DNA of 64,000 nt. It comes from JAEUIE01 sp035430005 (GTDB lineage: Bacteria > Planctomycetota > Planctomycetia > Gemmatales > HRBIN36). The stretch lies in NCBI GenBank assembly GCA_035430005.1, contig DAOMFV010000003.1, positions 1-64,000 on the forward strand, read 5' to 3'. Below, in pieces: positions 9,416 through 17,970 of the stretch. A program made the position numbers and the translations under genes. The notes under the pieces are model-generated. The model had not been told where the DNA came from and made no database searches. It saw only the letters and a program-made list of their open reading frames with translations. Positions within the stretch are counted from its first letter, which is position 1. Every line of letters begins with the position of its first letter.

Positions 9416-9477
9416 CCTTTGGCATTCCCCTGCCGCATGGGATAGAATCACATCACTTCTTTTTTGGAGGTAGTCCT

Positions 9478-10824
9478 ATGTTGATTCTGCTCTCCGCCGT
9501 GGCGGCTATGACGACGTTCGTCACACCGGATACCAAGGCCCTGCCCCGTTACCAGTTCAAGGTTGGCCAGGAGATCAAATACCGCTCTCAGAGCGAGTTC
9601 CTCTATGGCAAAGGCGATACGAAATCGACCCTGGGCAATCGGGGAGAATTGACGGCGTGGGTGATTCGGAACAACCCCGATGGCGGCTGGCGGATCATTG
9701 TTCAATCGGAAACGTTCTCCTGGCAGACACAGGGAAAGAACGACAAGAAGAACGAACGCAGCGACGGCAAGACTTTGGCCTACTTCGACATCAGCCCCGA
9801 TGGCACCATTCCCCATAACGATTCGTTTGGCTACCGATTCAATCCGTCGACCTACTTCCCCAAGCTGCCCGCCAGTGATGTCAAGTCGTGGGAAGTCGCT
9901 GACGATGCCGAGGGTGACAAAATCCGTTGCACTACTGTAGCCTCGGAGAAGCCGGGCGAGTTTGTGTTCGATGCAGTCCGGGAAAGCCCGATGGACAAGA
10001 TCTATCTTTCCAGTTCTTCGTCGCAGTTGGTCTTTGATATTGCCACGGGGATGATCGTTCGTGGTACCACCAAAAACACGCAGGGATACGGCTTTGAAGG
10101 CCAAGGCACCGGCACCATCGAAATGACCGGTATTCAAATGCGAGGCGAGGACTTCCTGAAGCCGCTGACGATCGAGGCGGAGGCTTACTTCGCCGCTGAG
10201 AAGCGTTACCAGGAACTCAGCAAGCTGGCTGCCAAGTCCGGTGACAAGGCTAAAGACCTTTTTGCTGATGCTGAAAAGGCTATCAAGGATGCCCAGGGCA
10301 TTGTGAAGATAGATGCCATCAAGGAGCAACTCGAAAGCAAGCTTAAATCGCATACTCAGTATGTGAAATACAGCATTGAAGACGCTGAACGAAAGGCCAA
10401 GATCGTCGGCAAGCCTTCTGCTGAGTGGAAGACGACTGACCTCGCCGGTAAGGAATTCTCCAACGAATCGCTCAAAGGCAAAGTCGTGGTGATGGACTTC
10501 TGGTACCGCGGCTGTGGCTGGTGCATCAAAGCGATGCCCCAGATGAATCAACTGGCCGATGATTTCAAGAACGACAACGTTGTCATCATTGGCATGAACA
10601 CTGACCGTGATGAGAAGGACGCCAAGTTTGTCATCGATGCGATGAAGTTGAACTACAACACGCTCAAGGGCGAAGGGCTGCCAACCAAGTTCGGTGTCCA
10701 GGGTTTCCCGACTCTGGTCATCATCGACAAAGAAGGCAATGTCCATGACCTGCACGTCGGTTATTCCAAGACGCTGCGGGAAGAAGTGGGCAAGACGATT
10801 CGGGAGTTGCTGGCCAAGAAGTAA
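9478..10824 (+). CDS. Secreted thioredoxin-like (TlpA/AhpC-type) protein with large N-terminal domain
   Basis: GGAGG lies 7-11 bases before the start. A short hydrophobic signal is followed by an uncharacterised, strand-rich domain (about 25-230) and a Lys/Ala-rich helical linker (about 235-310). A thioredoxin fold then runs from 315 to the end, with the redox motif CGWC at 346-349, a WYRG lead-in, and the cis-proline GFPTLVIID. It should reduce or isomerise disulfides, or serve as a peroxiredoxin-type protein, outside the cytoplasm. The N-terminal domain might present a substrate (inference). Gene length and both cysteines look intact. Confidence 0.88.
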   Translation: MLILLSAVAAMTTFVTPDTKALPRYQFKVGQEIKYRSQSEFLYGKGDTKSTLGNRGELTAWVIRNNPDGGWRIIVQSETFSWQTQGKNDKKNERSDGKTLAYFDISPDGTIPHNDSFGYRFNPSTYFPKLPASDVKSWEVADDAEGDKIRCTTVASEKPGEFVFDAVRESPMDKIYLSSSSSQLVFDIATGMIVRGTTKNTQGYGFEGQGTGTIEMTGIQMRGEDFLKPLTIEAEAYFAAEKRYQELSKLAAKSGDKAKDLFADAEKAIKDAQGIVKIDAIKEQLESKLKSHTQYVKYSIEDAERKAKIVGKPSAEWKTTDLAGKEFSNESLKGKVVVMDFWYRGCGWCIKAMPQMNQLADDFKNDNVVIIGMNTDRDEKDAKFVIDAMKLNYNTLKGEGLPTKFGVQGFPTLVIIDKEGNVHDLHVGYSKTLREEVGKTIRELLAKK

Positions 10825-10864
10825 TCGTTTGACTAACTCACCCTGAGTAGATCAGTTGTCTTTT

Positions 10865-10906
10865 CTCCCCTCTCCCCTGGAGGGAGAGGGGTTGGGGATG
10901 AGGGGG
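10865..10906. repeat. CCCCTCTCC palindromic repeat, intergenic copy
   Basis: The sequence CTCCCCTCTCCCCTGG-AGGGAGAGGGG is palindromic and is followed by a G-rich tail ending in GAGGGGG. Near-identical 42-43-base copies lie inside ileS at 16636-16678 and 16936-16978. This is the intergenic copy, downstream of the thioredoxin-fold gene. Confidence 0.9.
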
Positions 10907-10981
10907 AGCGAGGGCAAGCTACCATCACTGAAATGAAGTCTCGACGTTGTTGCTTGGGTTAAGTAGCTGGGGTGCATCCGC

Positions 10982-11113
10982 ATGCAAGCAGTCGTTGACG
11001 CTATCCGCCTGTTCCCGCTTCGACTGGTTTGCTTTTACTGGCTCTGCTTCGTTTTTCCTTTTCCGTTAGATATTGCCGGGCTACCCTTCCAGTTGGTGCA
11101 GCCAAAGAATTAG
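10982..11113 (+). pseudogene. N-terminal part of the DoxX-like gene, cut by an in-frame TAG
   Basis: From the ATG at 10982 the frame encodes 43 residues with a hydrophobic span (FYWLCFVFPFPLDIAG at about 18-33) and stops at TAG 11111-11113. The next long frame, beginning at 11123, is in the same phase. FPFPLD-type N-termini occur in the planctomycete DoxX-like family that the downstream frame belongs to. I therefore read this as the true beginning of that protein, separated by a nonsense codon (or a sequencing error). If it is translated alone it would be a 43-residue membrane peptide. Confidence 0.6.
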
Positions 11114-11122
11114 CCCGAGTGG

Positions 11123-12319
11123 ATGAAGTCAGGCAGTGAGTATTATGGCAAGGCCTATTCGTGGCTCTACACGACGAAGAACGACGCCTGCAAATGGGTG
11201 GGCACCAACGTATTCGATGTGAAGGTCATCGTTCAACCCACCGGCAGCGGCGATACGATGCGGAACTACGTTGGTTGTTTTTGCGCCGGCGTCATCGCCG
11301 CCGCCTTGACCCTGGCTTGGACCTTGATTGCTTTATCTCTGCAATTGTTTCAGGTGCGCTGGCAACTCGATAGATGTCTGCATCAATTCACCAGAGTCGT
11401 CGTGAGGTTCTTCCTCATTCAAATGCTCTTTGGTTATGGTTTCGCCAAAGTGTTTCCCCTACAGTTCTCCCCACCCAGTGCTTTTCGACTGGTTCAGCCG
11501 CTCGGAGAAATGTCGCCGATGGGGCTGCTGTGGACGTTCATGGGTTACTCGACTCCGTACCAGATGTTCACCGGCGCAGTTGAAGTGCTTGGCGGCCTCC
11601 TGCTCGTCACTCGGCGCACCACACTGTTGGGCGCTCTCGTAACGGCAGGCGCCATGACGCAAATCTTTGCACTCAACATGTGCTTCGATGTGCCAGTCAA
11701 GCTCTATTCACTTCACTACCTGGTGATGGCTCTGTTCCTGGCTGCACCCGATCTGCCTCGCCTCTGGAATGCCATCGTGCTGGGACGGGCGGTGGAAGCC
11801 AAACCGTACCCGCCGTTGTTTGGCAATGTCTGGCTGGATCGCTTCGGCGTGCTCTTTCGCACGCTGCTGGTCGGCGCGTGGCTTTACAATCAGATCATGT
11901 TCGGCTACGAGAATTGGGCTGAACGCTATAGCGGCCCGCCAGCCCCGGTGCAGGGGCAATGGGAAGTCACTTCGATGTTGATTGACGACAAAGAAGTAGA
12001 CAAAGAAGATGTACTCAGATGGAAGTCGCTGGATTTCAGCAACAAAAGCATGGTACGCTTCTCCTTCCCCAAGCCGCCCATGATGGTTTACAAAACCACC
12101 TGGGATGCTGATGAACAGAAGCTGACGCTTGGCAAGTTCACGACGCCGATGTGGTCTGCTGAATTCATCTACCAATTACCGCAATCGGATAAACTTGTAC
12201 TCGAAGGCAAGATGGACGGGAAATCGATCAAGGCAACGCTGAAGCCGATGCCCGTGAAGGAGTATCAGTTGACGACGAGAGGATTCAACTGGATACAGGA
12301 GATGCCGTATAACAGGTAG
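11123..12319 (+). CDS. DoxX-like membrane protein, possibly N-terminally truncated
   Basis: The 398-residue frame contains a soluble opening with QPTGSGDTMRNYV, then several membrane spans (about 50-73, 90-107, 140-180 and 190-215). The middle resembles the four-helix DoxX/SURF4 core. A C-terminal strand-rich domain follows and ends with FNWIQEMPYNR. Planctomycete relatives are larger and begin with one more membrane helix, which is present just upstream in the same phase behind a TAG at 11111. The ATG at 11123 has no ribosome site. The product may be a restart, a readthrough product or inactive. Function in this family is unknown; a role in redox or envelope processes is only a guess. Confidence 0.72.
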   Translation: MKSGSEYYGKAYSWLYTTKNDACKWVGTNVFDVKVIVQPTGSGDTMRNYVGCFCAGVIAAALTLAWTLIALSLQLFQVRWQLDRCLHQFTRVVVRFFLIQMLFGYGFAKVFPLQFSPPSAFRLVQPLGEMSPMGLLWTFMGYSTPYQMFTGAVEVLGGLLLVTRRTTLLGALVTAGAMTQIFALNMCFDVPVKLYSLHYLVMALFLAAPDLPRLWNAIVLGRAVEAKPYPPLFGNVWLDRFGVLFRTLLVGAWLYNQIMFGYENWAERYSGPPAPVQGQWEVTSMLIDDKEVDKEDVLRWKSLDFSNKSMVRFSFPKPPMMVYKTTWDADEQKLTLGKFTTPMWSAEFIYQLPQSDKLVLEGKMDGKSIKATLKPMPVKEYQLTTRGFNWIQEMPYNR

Positions 12320-12421
12320 GCGATGTAACACCAGCCATCGTCGCAGTCTCTACATCTTGCACATGCGTGAGTATTCCTAAAACTGCTGGAACGAGATGGG
12401 TTTTCAATACCTGATAGATGT

Positions 12422-12459
12422 CAGGCCAGGGAGAGAATCCCTGGCCTGGTTCGATTTTT
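12422..12459 (+). terminator. Rho-independent terminator of the DoxX-like gene
   Basis: CAGGCCAGGGA pairs perfectly with TCCCTGGCCTG around GAGAA and is followed by GTTCGATTTTTC. It lies about 100 bases past the stop at 12319, between convergent genes. Confidence 0.75.
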
Positions 12460-12481
12460 CTCAGCCTTGGAAAAGTCAGTT

Positions 12482-13606
12482 CTACGTCTCTATCACCAAT
12501 TGATCCATCGCCTTTTTGTGACGATACAACCGATGCCGAGCGTAGGTCAACCCAGCTACACTCGCCAGGCCAAGCAAGAGATAGGTTGCCGGTTCCGGGA
12601 CTGATGCCAGGTTGTAGCCGATGACGTCGAAGGCTCGAAGATCATTGTTACTGAACGACAACAATGTACCCCCTGCTGCGGTAGGGTTCATGATGCCAAG
12701 ACCCAGATTGTTCTTCCAGTGCGATTCTTCATACGTCGTTCCATTGGAGAACGGTGCAATCAGGGTGGTTCCCCCATCGACAGAGAAAGATTTATCAACA
12801 GAGTCCGCCGTCCAATCGATGACACCGTTGCCACCACCGGCACCAGTGCTGCGGGAGGAAAACTTGAAGAGATCGAGAGGGGTGACATACTTCAACAGAT
12901 TTTCATTCAATCCTGGAGCAGCGGAGTTGCCTGCCAGGACATCAACACCACTGGTAAAGCCAAGCATGTGGCCGATCTCATGGGCAGCAACCCCCACGAA
13001 GTCCAATTGTCCGCTACTGATACCGTTACTTCGATCAAAATCGAATGTCACCAGCGTACTAAAGGTGATGATGCCATCGGTACCGGCGCTGTTGGCGGGA
13101 TAGAGTCCTATCGCCTTGGCGTTGGCAGATGACATGCGAATAGTGTTGTTGTTCTCTGGCCCGGCCTGTCCGGGGCCACCCAGACCGGTATCGAAATAGG
13201 GAGTGGCGCTGACCACGCCGTTGGGATTGTTGGCCGTCTTATTGATCAGCATGGAGATAGCCGGGCCGGCTTGAAGATGATTGGTGCTGGACAAATCATC
13301 TCCGCTGGTTCGATCAGCAATCAAAGCAGCACGAACACTGGCGTAGGTATAGGGATCGTAGAAAGTATCAGTGTGGCCAATCACGCCAGCACCAAGTGTT
13401 CCCGAAGCTTTGGCACTGATATTTACTGTGATGGGGTCGTTAAAGTATCCCGACCAGAGAGCAGCGGCCTGCTGAAAACCGGTCATCATTTGGGCCGTGG
13501 TGCCACCACCATTGGTGATGTTGAAGGTGAGCTGTGCCGAGGCAGACGACGTGCCTACGGACAAGAGGCCTATCAATAGGCCGAACCTGACGATGCAACG
13601 AAACAT
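12482..13606 (-). CDS. Secreted metalloprotease with PEP-CTERM anchor
   Basis: GAGGGG upstream supports the ATG at 13606, after which a signal peptide ends near SASAQ. The mature chain carries the metzincin zinc motif HEIGHMLGF at about residues 215-223, so it fits the NF038122-type metalloprotease family. The C-terminus has the PEP-CTERM signal: VPEPATY, a hydrophobic helix, then a basic tail RHRLYRHKK. Such signals direct proteins to exosortase processing and the cell surface or matrix. An open frame continues upstream to 13774 but lacks a signal peptide at that start. The likely role is surface or extracellular proteolysis. Confidence 0.9.
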   Translation of the reverse strand: MFRCIVRFGLLIGLLSVGTSSASAQLTFNITNGGGTTAQMMTGFQQAAALWSGYFNDPITVNISAKASGTLGAGVIGHTDTFYDPYTYASVRAALIADRTSGDDLSSTNHLQAGPAISMLINKTANNPNGVVSATPYFDTGLGGPGQAGPENNNTIRMSSANAKAIGLYPANSAGTDGIITFSTLVTFDFDRSNGISSGQLDFVGVAAHEIGHMLGFTSGVDVLAGNSAAPGLNENLLKYVTPLDLFKFSSRSTGAGGGNGVIDWTADSVDKSFSVDGGTTLIAPFSNGTTYEESHWKNNLGLGIMNPTAAGGTLLSFSNNDLRAFDVIGYNLASVPEPATYLLLGLASVAGLTYARHRLYRHKKAMDQLVIET

Positions 13607-13935
13607 GATGAACCCCTCGATGATGCACCCGAAGTTGTCGGAAATAAGAACGACGAACTTCAGGATGCGGCCGACAGTTTGGCTTCCGCTCCCGGAGCCT
13701 GGCTGTGATGACGTCGCCGATCCTTCAGCGATGATGATGAATTCCATCATGGGCGAGTAGTTTGGTGAGGTCAATGAATAAATGAGGGATTGATGAAATG
13801 GTATTCATTGGAATCGTTGGCGCTGTTAGAAATCAATAGAAGTTGCTCGCCGGGCCGCTTTCAACTCAAAAGCCTGTCATCAATACAATTATTACTTCAT
13901 CAGAAGTCGGTTCCTGCTTGCTTCCAAGGATCGCT
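13607..13935. other. Divergent intergenic region before ileS
   Basis: These 329 bases separate the leftward metalloprotease gene from ileS. I find no tRNA-like T-box structure, no second gene and no convincing promoter hexamers. An open frame reaches 13843 in phase with ileS, but the AAGGA-preceded ATG at 13936 is the better start. Confidence 0.4.
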
Positions 13936-16900
13936 ATGCCCTTCGCCAAAGTCGACACTTCCATCAACTTCGCAGCCCAGGAAAACGAGATCCTCAGCTT
14001 CTGGGACAAGATGCGGGCCTTTGAAAAGCTGCAGGAGCTTCGCAAGAACGGCCCGTGTTGGTCGTTCCTCGATGGCCCCATTACGGCCAACAACCCGATG
14101 GGGGTGCATCATGCGTGGGGGCGTACTTACAAAGATGCCTTCCAGCGCTATCAGTCGATGCTGGGCAAGCATCTCCGGTATCAGAACGGATTTGATTGCC
14201 AGGGGCTGTGGGTCGAGGTCGAAGTCGAGAAGGAGAAGAAGCTGGGCTCGAAGCGGGATATCGAGAACCTGGTGCCGGGCGATCCGTTTGCCAGCATCGA
14301 TCTGTTCGTGACCGAGTGCAAGCAGCGTGTCGATAAGTTCGCTAAGAAGCAGACCGAACAGTCGATCCGACTGGGTTACTGGATGGACTGGGATCGTGAA
14401 GAAGACTGGAAGAAGAAGCCCGACGATCGCCGCAGTTACTTCACGATGGCTGAGCGGAACAACTACGCCATCTGGGGCTTCCTCAAGAAGTGTCACGACC
14501 GCCACCTGGTGTATCACAGCTACGATTCCATGCCCTGGTGCCCGCGCTGTGGAGTGGGCCTTTCGCAAATGGAAATGGCCGAAGGCTATAAGAACGTCGC
14601 CCACAATGCAGTGTTCGTGAAGTTCCCGCTGCGAGGGAAACCCGGCGAGAACCTTCTCGTCTGGACGACTACGCCTTGGACTCTATCTTCCAACGTCGGT
14701 GCAGCAGTGAACCCCAAGCTCACCTACCTCAAGGTGAAGCACAAAGACGAAATCCTCTACATCGCCAAGGGTGCACTTACCACCGCTCGCCGTGAGGATG
14801 ACTTCAAGCGGGGCGAGTGGGTCGATGGCGTACCCAAGTTGCGTCCCATCGCTCAGCACCTCAAAGAAAAAGGCGGCTACGAAGTCGTCGGCGAAGTCCT
14901 CGGCGAAGCAATGCTTGGCTGGCAGTACGATGGCCCATACGATCATCTCCCCGCTCAGGATTCGCCCTATGGTTACCCCGAAGAAGTCGCTCGGGTAGCA
15001 GAGAAGCTGAAGTGGTGCCCCAAGGTCTCGAGCAAAGCTGTTCACAAGGTCATCCCCTGGGAAGATGTCGGCGAGACCGAAGGTACCGGCATCGTTCACA
15101 TCGCCCCCGGTTGCGGCAAAGAAGACTTCGGGCTCGGCAAAACGCATGGTTTACCCCCCATCGCCCCGCTCAGTGAAGCAGGCATCTATGTCGATGGATT
15201 TGGCCCACTTACTGGTAAAGGCGCGTACGAACCGAGCACCGCTGACTGGGTACTCGAAGATCTGAAGACCCGCAACCTGCTCGTCTCCTTCGAACGCTAT
15301 CCGCACAGCTATCCTCACTGCTGGCGGTGCAAGACTGAACTCCTCTTCCGCCTCGTTGATGAATGGTTCATCTCGATGAGCTGGCGACAGGAGATCATGG
15401 ACGTCGTCAACCAGGCCACGTTCCTGCCTGAATCGATCAACGGCAAAGCCCGCGAACTCGATTGGCTCAAGAACATGGGCGACTGGATGATCAGCAAGAA
15501 ACGCTACTGGGGTCTGGCGTTGCCAATCTGGCTTGATGAAACCACCGGCGAGTTTGAAGTCATCGGCAGCTACGAGGAACTCAAAGAGCGTGCTGTCGAA
15601 GGCTGGGATCAGTTCGCCGGCCATTCACCACATCGACCCTGGATCGACAAGATCAAGATCAAGAGCAAGAAGACTGGCAACATCATGTCGCGCATCGGCG
15701 ACGTCGGCAATCCCTGGCTTGATGCAGGAATCGTCCCGTTCTCCACGATGGGCTATTACGAGAACCCCACCGAGTGGAAGAAGTGGTTCCCGCCCGACTT
15801 CATCACCGAATGCTTCCCCGGCCAGTTCAAGAACTGGTTCTACGCCCTGCTCGCCATGAGCACGATGCTGGTGAAAGAGCCGCCGTTCAAGGTGCTGCTC
15901 GGCCACGGGCTGGTGCGTGATGAAAAGGGCGAGGAGATGCACAAGTCCGCGGGGAACGCCATCCCGTTTGAAGGGGCAGCGGAACTGGGCTACACCGTTG
16001 CCTTCCGTGATCTGAAGGCCAACGAAACCCCGGAAGCAGCAATGAAGACTCCGCTTCCTTCCTCCGCTATCGGCTGGGAGATCGGTGAAGTCGTTCATCA
16101 AGGCAAGAAGACGCAGGCCCTGCTGGCCAAGTATCCACCGATGGGTGCGGATGTGATGCGTTGGATGTATTGTCGCACTAATCCGGCCAGCAACATCAAC
16201 TTCGGCCCCGGGCCTGCGGATGAAGTGCGCAGCAAGGTGGTGATGAAGCTGTGGAACACCTACGCCTTCTTCTGCAACTACGCCCGGTTGGATGGGTTTG
16301 ATCCCAGTACAGCCGAGGTGCCTCTCAAGGATCGCAGCGATCTGGATCGATGGATTTTGTCTGATCTTCAGCTTCTTATTCAGCAGGCACACATGGCTTT
16401 TGAAGAGTACAACCTGCCGAGCTTCGTGTTGGCTGCGGAGCAGTTCATTGATGACAAGCTGAGCAACTGGTATGTGCGAAGAAGCCGACGCCGCTTCTGG
16501 CGTGGCAAGAGCCAGGGGGACATGGACAAGCTGTCAGCATATCAGACGCTCTACACAGTGCTGGTGACGTTGACGAAGTTGCTTGCCCCCGTGGTGCCGT
16601 TCTTTACGGAGGCGATGTATCAGAATCTGGTTCTGGCTCCCCTCTCCCCTGGAGGGAGAGGGGCTGGGGGTGAGGGGGTAGCGAAGAGTGTACACCACTG
16701 CAACTATCCCCAAGCCGACAACAAGCTGATGGATGAAAAGCTATCGAATGAGATGGACGCCCTCCTGCGCATCGTCTCCCTCGGCAGCGCCGCCCGCAAC
16801 ACAGCCAAGATGAAAGTCCGCCAGCCCCTGGCTGAACTGAAGGTCCAACCTGCTGATGAAGCGGAAAGGTCAGCCGTCCTGCGGTTCGCCGATCAGATCA

Positions 16901-17526
16901 AGGAAGAACTCAATGTGAAGAAGGTGAGCCTGCATGCTCCCCTCTCCCCTGGAGGGAGAGAGGCCGGGGGTGAGGGGGTGCAATCGCCCCTGCTCACCAT
17001 GGAAATCAAAGCCAATCTCAAAACGCTAGGCCCCAAAGCCGGTGCCAAGTTACAAGAGGTGAAGAAGCTCATCGAAACCGGCCCGCCCGAAATCCTGGCC
17101 ATTGCCAGTGGCACCTCGCCGTCGCATGACTACACCCTCGGCGACATGGTGATCACCATCACCGCTGCCGATCTTGTCTCGACCCCCAAAGGCAACGAAG
17201 GCTGGATCGGCGTCGTTGATAAGAACACCCAGGTGGCCATCGATACCCGCCTGACCAAGGAACTCAAACAAGAAGGCCTGGCCCGTGAGGTCATCCGTCA
17301 GGTGCAAGAATTCCGCAAGAAGTCGGACTTGCAGATGGAGGATCGGATTGCCTTGCACCTGGCAACTACCTCTCCTGAACTCAATGAGGCGATTGCTGCC
17401 TTCAAGGATTACATTGCCGCTGAGACGCTAACCAAGGAGTGGCCAGCGGCGGCCGTTTCTGATGGTTTCACGACCGAGGTGAAAGCAGAAGGCATGGGAA
17501 TTAGTATCAATCTCAAGAAGGCGTAG
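13936..17526 (+). CDS. ileS: Isoleucine-tRNA ligase
   Basis: The enzyme charges tRNA-Ile with isoleucine. From the ATG at 13936 (AAGGA 5 bases upstream) it has 1196 residues. The class I signatures are present in divergent form: HHAW at 58-61 for HIGH, in the context ANNPMGVHHAWGR, and EMHKS at 667-671 for KMSKS. CPRCG at about 197-201 looks like a zinc site. The editing domain (about 210-450) and the C-terminal anticodon-binding region are complete. Two in-frame copies of a palindromic DNA repeat encode residues 901-915 and 1001-1015, exactly 100 codons apart; these Pro/Gly-rich insertions are absent from normal IleRS. The rest is intact, so the gene is probably functional. Confidence 0.96.
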   Translation: MPFAKVDTSINFAAQENEILSFWDKMRAFEKLQELRKNGPCWSFLDGPITANNPMGVHHAWGRTYKDAFQRYQSMLGKHLRYQNGFDCQGLWVEVEVEKEKKLGSKRDIENLVPGDPFASIDLFVTECKQRVDKFAKKQTEQSIRLGYWMDWDREEDWKKKPDDRRSYFTMAERNNYAIWGFLKKCHDRHLVYHSYDSMPWCPRCGVGLSQMEMAEGYKNVAHNAVFVKFPLRGKPGENLLVWTTTPWTLSSNVGAAVNPKLTYLKVKHKDEILYIAKGALTTARREDDFKRGEWVDGVPKLRPIAQHLKEKGGYEVVGEVLGEAMLGWQYDGPYDHLPAQDSPYGYPEEVARVAEKLKWCPKVSSKAVHKVIPWEDVGETEGTGIVHIAPGCGKEDFGLGKTHGLPPIAPLSEAGIYVDGFGPLTGKGAYEPSTADWVLEDLKTRNLLVSFERYPHSYPHCWRCKTELLFRLVDEWFISMSWRQEIMDVVNQATFLPESINGKARELDWLKNMGDWMISKKRYWGLALPIWLDETTGEFEVIGSYEELKERAVEGWDQFAGHSPHRPWIDKIKIKSKKTGNIMSRIGDVGNPWLDAGIVPFSTMGYYENPTEWKKWFPPDFITECFPGQFKNWFYALLAMSTMLVKEPPFKVLLGHGLVRDEKGEEMHKSAGNAIPFEGAAELGYTVAFRDLKANETPEAAMKTPLPSSAIGWEIGEVVHQGKKTQALLAKYPPMGADVMRWMYCRTNPASNINFGPGPADEVRSKVVMKLWNTYAFFCNYARLDGFDPSTAEVPLKDRSDLDRWILSDLQLLIQQAHMAFEEYNLPSFVLAAEQFIDDKLSNWYVRRSRRRFWRGKSQGDMDKLSAYQTLYTVLVTLTKLLAPVVPFFTEAMYQNLVLAPLSPGGRGAGGEGVAKSVHHCNYPQADNKLMDEKLSNEMDALLRIVSLGSAARNTAKMKVRQPLAELKVQPADEAERSAVLRFADQIKEELNVKKVSLHAPLSPGGREAGGEGVQSPLLTMEIKANLKTLGPKAGAKLQEVKKLIETGPPEILAIASGTSPSHDYTLGDMVITITAADLVSTPKGNEGWIGVVDKNTQVAIDTRLTKELKQEGLAREVIRQVQEFRKKSDLQMEDRIALHLATTSPELNEAIAAFKDYIAAETLTKEWPAAAVSDGFTTEVKAEGMGISINLKKA
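16636..16678 (+). repeat. CCCCTCTCC palindromic repeat inside ileS, copy 1
   Basis: The 43-base copy is nearly identical to the intergenic one at 10865 and to copy 2. In the ileS frame it reads APLSPGGRGAGGEGV with its last base, adding about 15 residues (901-915) without a frameshift or stop. Confidence 0.92.
16936..16978 (+). repeat. CCCCTCTCC palindromic repeat inside ileS, copy 2
   Basis: This copy lies exactly 300 bases after copy 1 in the same orientation and frame, and is translated as residues 1001-1015 (APLSPGGREAGGEGV). The flanking GCTCC is shared with copy 1, and it differs from copy 1 at only a few positions. Confidence 0.92.
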
Positions 17527-17543
17527 TTAGAGGGGATCATGAA

Positions 17544-17969
17544 ATGGAAACAAGTCAACAAATCGCACCAACACCGCGAAGAAATGACATCGCATCGTTA
17601 TTCACAATCCTTGCAACAATAGCAATTCTTGTTGGATTCCGTATTGGTCTTGAATCGACCATTGGATACTGGGGTGCTTTTATCACAGGTATAGTTCTCG
17701 CCAGTATGGCTTTGGCAATCGGCACAAGTATCCTCGGCCAGCAATTAAAATGTCAATGGAGAACAACTTTGGGTTTGGGAATTACGCTCTTGCTAATGAT
17801 AGCCACTTGGGATGGCGTGAAGGAGTTCCTGAAACCACGTCTAGACTACAGTTCTGCGTCTTTGATTAGCCTCGTTTCTGGTGTATTAGTTGGCTGGTTG
17901 GCGAGATTCGCAACTACTTCTATTTTGCAACTTCGAGACAAAGTTGGTCAGGGCGCAAAGTTGAAATGA
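17544..17969 (+). CDS. Four-span membrane protein of unknown function
   Basis: The 141-residue product has four predicted membrane spans (about 18-36, 42-63, 75-92 and 105-123) and short polar ends. No family is recognised. It starts 17 bases after ileS with GAGGGG upstream, so it may be co-transcribed with ileS. Codon use is more A+T-rich than its neighbours, a weak hint of a different origin. It ends one base before the stop of the convergent serine hydrolase gene. Confidence 0.68.
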   Translation: METSQQIAPTPRRNDIASLFTILATIAILVGFRIGLESTIGYWGAFITGIVLASMALAIGTSILGQQLKCQWRTTLGLGITLLLMIATWDGVKEFLKPRLDYSSASLISLVSGVLVGWLARFATTSILQLRDKVGQGAKLK

Positions 17970-17970
17970 A

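Noticed and set aside
9448..10755. 435-codon open frame on the minus strand
   Set aside because: It is the mirror of the thioredoxin-fold gene, which has a ribosome site, signal and CGWC motif. The opposite frame lacks any recognisable domain.
13843..13935. Longer ileS start at 13843
   Set aside because: The extra 31 residues are not protein-like and have no ribosome site. AAGGA stands just before the ATG at 13936, where family homology begins.
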